The notes beneath the pieces were generated by a model. That model was not told where the DNA came from, did no database searches, and worked only from the letters and a program-made list of their open reading frames with translations. Below are positions 44,901 to 56,700 of a DNA stretch of 64,000 bases, in pieces; position 1 is the stretch's first letter, and the number at the start of each line of letters is the position of its first letter. Made by a program: the position numbers and the translations under genes. The stretch spans positions 3,387,219 through 3,451,218 of the forward strand of contig OW285191.1 in NCBI GenBank assembly GCA_935421135.1, written 5' to 3'. This DNA is from Bugulina stolonifera. Lineage: Eukaryota > Bryozoa > Gymnolaemata > Cheilostomatida > Bugulidae.

Positions 44901-47900
44901 TCCAATGATTAACTGATAAACAGTCTATAGTCTGGTTTTTGTAATAATCCTCACTGGGGTAAAGAGGGGTGTGTCTATCTCCGCCCATAGTGAATATAAG
45001 CCCTCTGCGCAATATGATGCAGGCCTATGTTCCTGCCTGGACTCTATCAAAGGAGAGGTGCCTGTCTCATTCAATGTACATAGCTGGGTTTGACCTCTGG
45101 GCTAGTAAACGCTCCATTGAATATACCTTATGTAGTGTCGTTCCCATGTGTATATATGCATGTTATAATGCAGGAAACGCTGAGGTAGATATCGAGTTGT
45201 CTGCGGGAATAGGAGAGCTGGACCAGGAGGAAGTGGGAGAGAGACAGGTTAAGTCAAGGAAAGGTGGCACTAAGCAAACAGTTATTAGAAAGATAGTACA
45301 TACAGGAGTGGATATAGTAAATAATCGAGTGACTACGGTAGAATCAGGGGAAGGTAAAACAGGACTATTCTCGAGGGTGAGTAAGTTACCGACAGCCGCT
45401 GCTAGGAGTAATATATTCCTTGAAACACAGTCTCTCATCACAAAGAACTCAGAGATGATAGAGAAGATACAGCTACAATTGAGTCTAGAGAAACAACCAT
45501 ACAAAGACCATTGCTACCCTCTCCTGGTTAAAGGGTTGGTTTCTACTCAGTATACAATATGGTAATGTGTTATACACATGTAGCATATCATTATACAGTT
45601 AGCATTAATAATCCGTGTACAGCCCCACGCTAGATATTATAGTCTGTCCATGGAATGAGTTGGATGTACAGTATGCGATTGTTTTACAACTTTACTTGCA
45701 TATATATATACATGTAATACAATACATGTATAGTAGTAAACTACAGTGTGTAGTCTACATTGTGCTGTGTATTCCTGTAGGAAAGTACCATCGGATGACA
45801 AGTCTATGATTGCTGGTGAAGGCGATAATAGGCCAGCACCTCGGGTATACACCCTGGAGAACAGGGCCGAGTGGGACAACCAATCTTCTGATTCTGGAGA
45901 GGATGATGATGTCATACACCACGACCTTGCCTGTCACTACAAGGTCGTGGGCACTGGAGGTAGGTGTACCCTAACTCTTATCTGATTGTGCCCCTATCGG
46001 TATCTACATGTTGGTATTGCCATGGTACACTGTGTATGCCGTCATATTTTAGCCACCAATCCTACAAGATAATGCGACTTCAATAGCTCAGTGCAAAGCT
46101 ATATCTCAAAGCTCTACTTCATTCTGTTGTTGCTGCTACTTGATATTAAATCACTAACGAACCCACTGGTTATGTTGACTTGTTTAATGTAATTGTGGGG
46201 CACCTGACTCATGTGATGTCACATTGGTACTGGTATACTGTGGGGCACCTGACTCATGTGATGTCACATTGGTACTGGTATACTGTGGGGCACCTGACTC
46301 ATGTGATGTCACATTGGTACTGGTATACTGTGGGGCACCTGACTCATGTGATGTCACATTGGTACTGGTATACTGTGGGGCACCTGACTCATGTGATGTC
46401 ACATTGGTACTGGTATACTGTGGGGCTTGTTATCATATTGCAGCTTCACTGAACGCGGGCTATGTCCTCTCCAACAAGGGAGATAAGATACCAGTCATGC
46501 AGTTACTACAGATACGATCAGCCCCTGCTGTCGGAGAGGAAGTAGTCATAGTTAGATCTCGACCGACCAATCTAGTCACTCAGTCAGTTCAGAGCGGGTG
46601 TATAGTAGAGTCGGAGAGTGATGATGAGGAACCAGTTACCACGACTCTCTCAAGTAAGTGTCTGCTGTATACTATGTACTGTATACACACAATCATATCT
46701 ACAGTATATTATATATACACATATCTACAGTATACTATATAATATATGCACATATCTACAGTATGCTGTATACACATATCTACAGTATGTTATATATACA
46801 CATATCTACAATATACATGTATTATATACACATATCTACAGTATGCTATATACACACTTACCTCTATTAATTCATGTACTATACTTCATGAGTATTCTCC
46901 AAGTTTACTTGGTAGTACCTACAGTGTATAGTCATTATGTTGTACATTCCTATGTAGTAGTAACATAGTACATGTATGCACTGATATGCCTTATGTCTAT
47001 TCCTCATGTATATTGGATGGTTTAACCCACTGACTGTATGTCTTACCTGCAGGGCCATACCCACCTATGCCAAAGTACCAGCCAGAGCTCGGCACCAAAC
47101 TAATCGTACCCGAAGAGGAGATGAACTTCCCTGATGATGATGAAGACGTTCCTGATGAATGGGACTTGAATAATCAGGACCATGTCAAGGTTGGTACCCA
47201 GTGATAAACTACTCTCTACTAAGACAGTATGTATCAGATGGTTTGAACTACTAGCTGTATGTAGCCACTAGATAGTGTCTCACATCAACTGCTGACCTGC
47301 TGCTGACCTGCTGCTGACCTGCTGCTGACCTGCTGCTGGCCTGTTTTACTATCTTCTCAGCTACATCCTTGTAGTCTAGTATATCCTCTCATCTCTATAG
47401 AGTATAGAGGTATACACCAGGAGTATGTACAAGTGTACGTAGTGAGTAGTGTACATACTACATGGACATGCATGGGTTTTGTTACAGAGATTTGCTATAC
47501 GCTGTATGAGGGAGCTGAAGCTAAAGAAAGGACTGGGTGCTAGAAACTGTAGTGTTAGCTGTAAGATATGTAATATTAACTTCACAGCTACAGCCACTCT
47601 GATGTATCACTACAGGAGCCATGCAGGTACTTGTTATATATCTGCATACCTCAGTCTACCTACATGTGTACACGTGTAGTACATGACTTGTGTACATATA
47701 CATACAGTAGTCCATCAAGTGGTAGTTCATCAAGTAGAGGTGGCTCTGTGGGTTAGACCATCTACCCTGGGGTCCTGGGTTTGAATCCTGCTGCTGTGGG
47801 ACTTAGTGCTACAATGATGCTCTGACTTGCCTGTAAACTGAGAGAAAACTGGTGCAGTAATTGTAGCCTCTCCCTTAAGGCACATACTATCCGCCGCCCA

Positions 47901-49721
47901 GTCCTTCAGACTAGACGTGTGATGAAACATTGTGATTTTAACAAACATTATACACACTAAATATTATTAGCTACTTCCTCCCGTGATGTACTGCAGTTGG
48001 TATGTGTAGTGGAGGATATGAGTGCGCACTGTATTCATATCCGTATTGTTTTGTTGTAGGGATCAAACCGTTTGTATGTCTTCTCTGTAACTCAACGTTT
48101 ACACGTCAGCACAGCCTTAACTACCACATGCTCATTCACAACGATGCTACCAGGTTCAAGTGCCCAGACTGTGGGAGATCATTCAGGCACCCTAGTCATT
48201 ATAAGGTACACTCAGTCCACATGTCATTATAAGGTACACTCAGTCCACATGTCATTGTAAGGTACACTCAGTCCACGTGTCATTATAAGGTACACTTAGT
48301 CCACATGTCATTATAAGGTACACATAGTCCACATGTCATTATAAGGTACACTTAGTCCACATGTCATTATAAGGTACACATAGTCCACATGTCATTATAA
48401 GGTACACTTAGTCTACGTGTCACATTGCATGTTATATTGTAATGTACAATGAATAGGAACATAGGAGAAGGCACACGGGCGAACAGCCCTACCACTGTCC
48501 TATATGCGAGACAAAGTTTAAAACAAGGAACTCATTCAAACGTCACATCACTGTAAAGCACCCTGGCTGTGATATCCAAATAAAGATGTCTAAGACAGAA
48601 CCTTCTAGTGGAGTACCTCACGCACCTGAGACTGCCCCTGACGCTGCCCCCAGCACTGCCCCTGATGCTGCCCCCAGCACTGCTGATAGGTTAGTCTTAA
48701 ATTCAAGGTATGTTGATATACTTACACTGGTATGTTGATATACTTACACTAGTATGTTGATATACTTACACTGGTATGTTGATATACTTACACTGGTATG
48801 TTGATATACTTACACTAGTATGTTGATGTTCTTACACTGGTATGTTGATGTACTTACACTAGTATGTTGATATACTTACACTGGTCTATTGTTGCAGGTC
48901 TGCAACCAAAACTGCTGAACCTCCTGCTGTCGCACAGGAAGAGACTCCCAAGACGGAGAATGGTCCATCAGCTGACAGTGAAATTCCTCTCACCGTAACC
49001 TCATTTAATGATAGTACTTCCGTACCAAACCGGGTTGGCATGTCTGTACCAAACAGAGTTGGTAAGGCTGGTACAACTGTACTGCAACAGGTTGGCACAC
49101 CTGTACTGTACCAGGTTGGCAAGCCTTTGCTTAACCAGGTTGGCACATCTGTACTGCAGCAGGTTGGCACGTCTGCACTTAACCAGATTCGCTTGTCTGT
49201 ACCCAACATGGCCGCTTCATCTCAACTCTCTGCTACTGCTACCAGTCAACCTGTTAGTTTGTCTACCATCACAACGGTGCCACAGAAGAAGAAGCCAATG
49301 ATAATACAAATGGTGAGCCAATCGCAATGTTATAAATATAGTGTACAGTGTTTCTATGCGTGTCTAAGTATCTTAAGTTATGGCTACTTGTAGACTCAGT
49401 CCTGTTATATGTTATTTGTAGAGAGACCTGTACAGTACCACTACCTCCTCGAACCCACAGTTCACAGCACTGAAAGTAGTGAATTCAGCAAACAATGATA
49501 AACCTGGAATAGTCCTGCCCCCTGGTGTCATTCCAGTTCGTATTAGGCCTGCAGGAGATGCTGTTAACCAGAATATGAATGGAATGATAGCCGTACCGGT
49601 GTATGCCAGTGGATCGCCAGTTAACAGCGCCCCTGTTGGCCAGATAAGTTACCAGAAGGCAGGCCAGCCAATAATCATCCAGAAGGCTGTACCTGTACCT
49701 ACCGTGGCCAATAAGAACTGA
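41968..49721 (+). CDS. C2H2 zinc-finger protein, 5' end not found
   Basis: Fourteen exons join in phase: 41968-42215, 42504-42658, 43374-43477, 43607-43672, 44076-44240, 45174-45561, 45781-45959, 46444-46653, 47053-47189, 47488-47626, 48060-48205, 48457-48707, 48898-49312, 49422-49721 (966 residues without the missing start). An N-terminal helical segment (RELIAKDFLPLDLLEHATPA) leads into an atypical Cys/His unit split by an intron (YKCHLMPSKCSASF…LERHLCWH). Basic, then acidic linkers follow. About four classical fingers come next: CKICNINF…HYRSH, CLLCNSTF…HMLIH, CPDCGRSF…HRRRH and CPICETKF…HITVKH. A Pro/Ala and Gln/Val-rich tail contains an 11-residue repeat (QVGTPVL-like, 49030-49190). It is presumably a nuclear DNA-binding protein. 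I do not recognise the ortholog. The sixth exon's donor could also be at 45549. Confidence 0.8.
42659..43105. repeat. 23 bp minisatellite interrupted by a SINE
   Basis: Units of AGTGATACGTCACATGGTGC plus three bases begin a few bases after the donor of exon 42504-42658. They run to about 42804 and resume at about 43065-43105 beyond the inserted SINE. Confidence 0.9.
42805..43064 (-). mobile_element. tRNA-derived SINE, family A copy 1
   Basis: On the minus strand, GGTGGCTCAGTGAGTTAGAG (box A-like) and GGTTCGATTCCCGC (box B) form a tRNA-like head. The body (AACTGAGAGCAAAAAACTTG, GGCGCAGCCATTGCAGCC) follows, and a T-run on the plus strand is the A-tail. The body matches the SINE at 47742. Confidence 0.8.
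46197..46425. repeat. 45 bp minisatellite, 5 copies
   Basis: Near-identical units contain GGGGCACCTGACTCATGTGA and CATTGGTACTGGTATACTG. The array ends 18 bases before the acceptor of exon 46444-46653. The unit length is a multiple of three, so both strands stay open; this is not coding evidence. Confidence 0.95.
46675..46865. repeat. imperfect ACATATCTACAGTAT repeat
   Basis: Irregular units of about 20-30 bp built on CACATATCTACAGTA, starting about 20 bases after the donor of exon 46444-46653. Confidence 0.85.
47288..47342. repeat. CTGCTGACCTG short tandem repeat
   Basis: Five units of 11-12 bp (TGCTGACCTGC) in an intron of the zinc-finger gene. Confidence 0.85.
47742..47945 (+). mobile_element. 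tRNA-derived SINE, family A copy 2
   Basis: The head GGTGGCTCTGTGGGTTAGAC with GGTTTGAATCC is tRNA-like. The body TAAACTGAGAGAAAACTGGT and GCAGTAATTGTAGCC matches the SINE at 42805-43064. It lies in a zinc-finger gene intron. Confidence 0.8.
48197..48425. repeat. 28 bp minisatellite carrying the exon donor, ~8 copies
   Basis: Each unit contains CATTATAAG, the last nine bases of exon 48060-48205, followed by GTACACTCAGTCCACATGT. The array fills most of the 251 bp intron and re-creates the donor AAG/GTAC in every copy. Confidence 0.95.
48708..48885. repeat. 22 bp minisatellite forming a whole intron, 8 copies
   Basis: Units of GTATGTTGATATACTTACAC plus two bases start at the first base of the intron. 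Only GTCTATTGTTGCAG follows before the next exon at 48898. The donor hexamer GTATGT is repeated in every unit. Confidence 0.95.
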
Positions 49722-49758
49722 GGCTGTACCTGTACCTACCGTGGCCAATAAGAACTGA
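49685..49758. repeat. 37 bp duplication of the zinc-finger gene's last codons and stop
   Basis: The segment with GGCTGTACCTGTACCTACCG and the AAGAACTGA end is present twice in tandem. The first copy supplies the stop codon at 49719-49721; the second falls in the 3' UTR. Confidence 0.95.
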
Positions 49759-50731
49759 GGCTATAATGATTGACATTATCACTAGATGCTGCATTGCTAT
49801 TATACAATGTAGGCTAATGATATAACAGTCATATTTTAACAAGCATCTATCATATTATATGTCCGCTATGTATTCCTCACATTACATTTGTATTTATACA
49901 TGGGCTTGGTTTACTATTACTTTATGTTTTATTTACACCTTTTGTATATACTATGTACATATTAAGTTTCCTTCCATCTTCTGAATGCATTCACTTACAT
50001 ATGCATGTACTGTACACTGTATATATTGACTATCTCTACAAACACTATCTTTTGATATAATATGAATACAATCTACTGATTAATATTGTGATCTTACCAT
50101 CTTTGAATCCATACGAGTACGGTATAATAATATGTTATATTAGATATACAGTATTTGTCATATACGTATACGTATATTATTGTAATATATGCCACAGATT
50201 GGTAGCTACTCCCAATAATTGCACTACTATCTGGAAGTTGATGTGCTTGTAAAGCATATTTTCTTGTGACAAAACATTTGCAGCTAAAGTGATATTTAAG
50301 TGTACTATTACCTTTCACTGCCATGATCTCTTCATAGTGTGGTGTAGATAATGTTAAATATGGTCAGCCAGGTGTATAACAATCGGACTAGATAGAGCAG
50401 CACATGTATTTTATTGTTTGGTAGTACAGGAAGTGTATTACAAGGCAAGAGAGAGATTGGATGAGCCGTTCTTTTCATGTTAAAAGTATTGCAAAAATAG
50501 AACAATGTCATGTTTAGTAAAAAGAAGCTTATAAATAATATCCATAAAACCAATCACGTGTATAAAGAAATAAAAACTATACAAACAACTTGAGAAAACA
50601 TTTATCTGTAGGCACATGGAACAGGAAGAATCATTTTACTATGAGATAATAAACTCAAGTTTGGCCCTAGGACTATTATATACACTAATTTACTCAAGTT
50701 GAACTACATGTATGCGACAGAGGAAATAAGA
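49759..50731. other. intergenic between convergent genes
   Basis: 3' ends of the zinc-finger gene (plus) and TTLL11 (minus) face each other. An AATAAA on the minus strand near 50410 could serve TTLL11. No exon-like frame. Confidence 0.5.
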
Positions 50732-53700
50732 CTATCCGCTATCCATACTGCCCAGAGAAGGGGTGTGGCTACGTTTAGCAGACGCCAACTGTCTCTGTTT
50801 GTACCTGACAGGTATTCTGGGTAGCTTTGCACGTCTTAGTTTGGTCCTAGCTGAGAATTCCACGTTAGCCTCACAGTAATGCAAAAGGTTGTCTACCATC
50901 TCAAGGACATTGGTTGACCTCAGCTTACTTCTCCTAGCAATGCACATGAATGCCTCTATGAATGCTTGAAATGATAGTTTGGTCTGTACTTCACTTTGAG
51001 CACCCATCCACCTGAATAGATAGTAACCAATACCAATGATGCTACATACAATGTATATCAGTAATATCATGACGGTATACAGGTAGGACCAATTGCATCA
51101 ACACAGAATTTTCTTTTCTCGGTTCAAAAACCGCAAAATTTCTAAACGGAAACCAAATGCAGCGGTGTGATACGATTCAGTGTTATATTTAAATTGCATC
51201 TATCTGTTTAGCGTGGCCATTTCCAGTAATGGCTGATGTCACGTACGAACACATGCACAATGTGCCTATTTCAATATTTATAATTCAATGTCATCCTTGC
51301 CATTCATACTCTGCTGCAACCACCATTTCCATCCAATGAAGATTATTTTGTTGTAGTGTTAATGTGTTTCGTACAAATTCCTATGTATCATTATAAATTA
51401 TATAATTAGTATTAGATAGTTACACTTTTTATATAAAATAATATAATGGCCACAATATTATAGTTAAAAGCGGTGTGTGATAACTCCCAAAATTGAGTAT
51501 GAAATTGGCGATTTGATTCGGTGATTTTTCCAAAGTTGGGAAAAACCAAAAAACCGAGCAGTAGCAGACAACTTCGGTGTCATTTACTTTTATTTGAAAA
51601 TACAGCAAAAAACTTAATCAAAGCGCAAATCAAAACCGCCCAGCACTATAATATACCCAACACTCTATTGTATACGACGTACATGTATAAGAACATGCGA
51701 GTACGCATCTAATTATATCATATAACGGCATTGCAATTGTACATTTACATGTACATGTACATCAACTTGTACCGATTATTACTATACAGTCATGTTGACT
51801 ATAAAAACTAATTCATTTCAGATGGAATTATCCTCTCTACATGCAGGAGAAAACAAGTCCAAAGTCAACACAATATTCCTAGTTTTATTTTCATGAGCAC
51901 CTCACATTGTGCATATAATGTAGAATAAACATGATATATCTGGAAGAGTGTGCACTGCGTACATATGCATCTTTCTGTGTAGGTGTACATGTAGATGCTT
52001 TACAGGTGCTACTATTGTGTATCTGTGTACACGATGCCATGATATGACTGTAATATTAGAGAGAGACTAGTATGAAGAGAGTAACTAGACTTACTTGCGT
52101 TGTATTTCTATATAAAGGATATCTATAGCAGCTACAGTCAGTGATGAACTCTGATGTACTAGGCTACATTTCCTTGCAAACATTCTAAAACTGTTGGCAC
52201 TCATCATAGTCTCATGGATTCCAAGGGAGACCTATAACAATGTGAGTCACTAGTTAGTCCAGTTACTAACTCATAAGTTACTAGTTGGTAAGCTATCAGT
52301 AAATAAGGCACTACTATTAGTTAGTAAGATACATGTACTTGTTAGTAAGTTACCACACATAACAATCTAGTAATAAGTATTCAATAACTACCCACGCATA
52401 CTATATACATCTCAACAGTTAGAGTTGTCAGTCCCTGTGTTTAACCCCATGGGTGGCAAAATGAAGGCAGTAAATTGGACCATCTTGAAAGAGTGGTCTA
52501 ATGTTGTAAGACATAGCAAGGTTGAGAAACAAATAGCAGTTTACAAACTACTCTTAAATGGGGCTTCTAGTCAAATATTGTCTTGATATCAAATTATAAT
52601 AATTTTAAATACTTGTGCAATGTGTAGCTCATAAAAGCATTATTTCGTGGAACAGTGGTTACATGCATACAGCATATGCAGTGATAATCAACGTGTAATT
52701 CATGTCATACATTTAACTTATGGTATTACACATAAGTGTGTGAATGCCATTCAATGATACGTAATATTGTAAGCCAACTCTGCGACTAAAGACATTTATT
52801 GTCTTGTGTTAGTAGTTGTGTCCTTTTTCTCTTTTTAGAAAAGAGAAAAGACGACTTCAAGTTATAGGCAATACCCATCTCTGCATTCTATCAACCTAGA
52901 ACACACCTGATAGAGCGATGCCAGACGCTCGAGGATTCTAAGCTTGGAAAACTCATCTTCGTATACACCAGGGTAAATCTCATACAGGAAGTTCTGTGGT
53001 TCAGAATCGTCTGCAAACAACGACTCGTAACCAGTGAGCTCTTCACTCGGTACGACTTCTTTCTTCTCTGGAAGCTTATAGTGTAGCACCTTAAGAATAT
53101 AACACTACCAATGAATAATATGCACTAGTACAAGACACAACTTGCTCTGTTTTAAAGTTTTTATTTTTTATATTACAATCGCTATTTTGCTGTCATTTGC
53201 AAAGAAAAATGGGGTAAAATTAACTAGGACTACCTACGGTCGTTCTTGCAAACTCGTGAGGCTACAGCAATGACAAGAGTCCAAGTGTACAATGAACTTC
53301 GCCAATACCTAACTTCACGCTCACCAAATGAGAAATCGGGAGAAGAACTGAAGAAAATTTGAAGATGTCAGTGAGTGAATTCTGTATCCAGCAGTAAACA
53401 AGTACCCACCTTATCTCTTGGAGCTGCTAAGATCATAGTCTCACGTATCAATGGCTGCTTAACGTATCTGTCTACATAACTTGGCACCTCTTCAAATATT
53501 CCAGCTGACACTTCCTTTTCAAATGTCATTGAGAGGCTCGGATTAGCATTGATCTCTAACAGTATGGGCTTCAGTTTATCGGTTAGGATGATATCAAACC
53601 CTGTAACAGGAATACATTGTCCATCGATATCAAGAAGAATCGAAATTTAATATTACTCGCCACCTAGTGTAACTCACCACCCAGCATCATTCACCACCCA

Positions 53701-56700
53701 GTGTCACCCACCACCCAGTGTCACCCACCACCCAGCGTCACCCACCACCCAGTGTCCCCCACCACCCAGTGTCATCCACCACCCAGTGTCACCCACCACC
53801 CAGCGTCACCCACCCTCTACTGTAACCCACCACCCATCATCATTTACCACCCAGTGTCACCCACCCTCTACTGTAACCCACCACCCATCATCATTTACCA
53901 CCCAGTGTCACCCACCACCTAGCGTCACTCACCAGCAACTACCCAGCATCACCCACCAACCAGCGTCACCCACCACCCAGCATTACCCACCAACCAGCGT
54001 CACCCACCAACCAGCGTCACCCACCACCCAGTGTCACCCACCAGCCAGTGTCACCCACCTATTAGTGTTACTCACCACCTAGTGTCACTCACCACCCAGT
54101 GTCACTCACCACCCAGTGTCACTCATCACCCAGTGTCACTCATCACCCAGTGTCACTCACACTCAGTATTACCTAGTATCTGGAAACACTTGACTTTGTT
54201 GTCAGGTTTGATAGTCAGATTGTATGCTATCTGCAGCTCAGGGATAACAGCTAGCATAGTCTTCACTATCACCTTCTCTATCTCACACCATAGCTGTCCA
54301 GTATCATGACCTGAAATAACATGTAAACTACATTGCGGTTTCCTCAAATAACAAGTAGGGAAATGAGAGAGAGTGGACAACTTCAAATTCAAATAACAAG
54401 TAGGAAAATGAGAGAGAGTGGACAGCTTCAAATTACAGCTTATAGCCTATGAACACCACTGACAGATGTAATATACATGTATGTATATTTAATATGATAC
54501 ATACAACGAATTTCTACAGGTATTATACTTATTATACAATCATGTACCCTTTTCCCAGATAATTTTTATAATCCCACATTGATGCATGGATAACAGTGGA
54601 TACTGGTGGATAGCATATAAGATGTAACTGAATTGCTGAACTATATCAACATAATTCAAATAATAACTGTGCCTGGTAAACACTATGTGCAATATTCTAC
54701 CAGCTTGTAGATATTCATAGATTGTACACTCATGTAGATATGAGAGTTAATTAAATTTGGGTGAATTTTATCTTCTTGTTTTATAAACTTCACATCCATT
54801 ATTGCATGTTCTCCACAATATGTTTTATCGAAAGACGCTGCCTATATTTAGGCTTATTATTTTGCACATTATACACTGTAGTATAATTATAATATAGAGT
54901 AAACACCATATGTGTAGAATGTACAGTATATGTATAGAATAGTGTTTATTGCACTGTTGGTTCAACAAATAAGGAGTCTTGGGCCCAACTCCAACGACCT
55001 ATTATTTGGCAACCGATGCATTATTACAAAGAAACTCGATTGATTTGATAAAACGCCTTTGTCACTTGACTTTTTCATCTTCTGTGAACTACCTAACCAT
55101 AGTCCAGCCCTGCAATACTTTGCATATAAACATATACTTGTAAATGTCTGTATCGGAAGGGAGTTAGCGAATGTAGCAACTGTTTATGATGTAACCCAAA
55201 TGTAAAACTCTGTCCCTCCGACGACACCTACTATAAAATGAAATGTAATTTTCCAATCCAACTGCGGAGCATTAGCTCCAATCCTAATTAGGCAATGGCA
55301 TTATATCATAACAATATGTAATAATATCTAATTATGTCATTGTATAGATCACTGATTGTGTGATTTAATTTACTTTTACTTCAACTGCCTGTTCTGTATC
55401 AGTTCAGTAGTCAGTCAGTTCAGTAGTCAGTCAGTAAATAATAACAACTATTTAGCTATAATAGCGTGTTATGTAATCACGTTATACTCCTCATGGTATA
55501 CGTATATGAGCTGGACTACAAGATACAATAAACCAAAGTGTGGAATGTATTTGTATACTTATTTATATTATGCGAGACGCCATAATTATAATTTCTTCCA
55601 TTCAGCTTCAAAAAATTTTCCGGTTGAAAAGAATTAAATAAAAAGTCCACTACTACATTAAACTTGTCTGAGGAAAGTAATGGGCCATTGGGTGCAAATA
55701 ACATTTCTATTTTAATAATAATACACAAACACAGCATTATAGTGGATTCAAAGGGTTGAATCAGCCTATTTCCTTCACTTAGAGTAAACTAACACTGGCA
55801 CCTACATGTATGTTTGCTGCCCTGAACTATTGATTCACACTGGCATATCGCCTGTGTACCTACAACTGGTAGTAACCAATGGAAGAATATATCTCAAGGT
55901 ACAGCTGGGGGCAGCAAGTTTACGACTGGCTCTGTGATGGGGAGCGTGTATGTGTAGTAATTCCAAATATCATGGCGCTTTCCCTACAAATCCTCTCAGG
56001 TGAAATTGTCCCAGGACTTTGCTGGTAGACCAAGTAGACCTGCTGTCTGTTTGTACAATGTGACCACACCTATTACGACCAACACACTGGTGACAGGTAG
56101 ACCTGCTGTTAGTTTGACCATACCTATACAATCAGCACACTGGTGACAGGTAGACCTGCTGTCAGTTTTACCACACCTATACAATCAACACACTGGTGAC
56201 AGGTAAATATTTAATCTCAGAGGAAAAACAAACAGTAGCTAATATAATATTGTAATCATACCTGACATGTTAAACATAAGATCAACAGAGTTATCAAATA
56301 TTCCATATCAAGTTTGAAACATTCATCACCATAACAGCCTGATGAAGCACCCAATCCACATTTGGGGAGAATAAAACGACCAGCAGCAGGCTGCTGTAGA
56401 AATATTTCACTGTGTTGCTGTACTCACTAGCAACTATAGAGCCTGCATGACTAGACCCTGCACGACAAGACCCTTCATGATTAGACCCTGCACGACAAGA
56501 CCCTTCATGACTAGACCCTGCACGACTAAACTCTGCACGACTAAACTCTGCACGACTAAACTCTGCACGACTAAACCCTGCACGACTAGAACCTGCACGA
56601 CAAGACCTTCCAGTGGCCTCCTCGTCTTTGGGTGACTTACGAATAAGCATAGAAAAATAAATCATAATCTGAAGTAAATAAACAAAAAAATATCATGTGT

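Noticed and set aside
46184..46452. Open frames on both strands in the 45 bp array
   Set aside because: A repeat with period divisible by three that happens to lack stops. The real exon begins at 46444.
50732..51070. Separate small membrane protein starting MILLIYIVCSIIGIG
   Set aside because: The hydrophobic start is intron sequence. From 51011 on it is the last exon of TTLL11, in phase with the previous exon.
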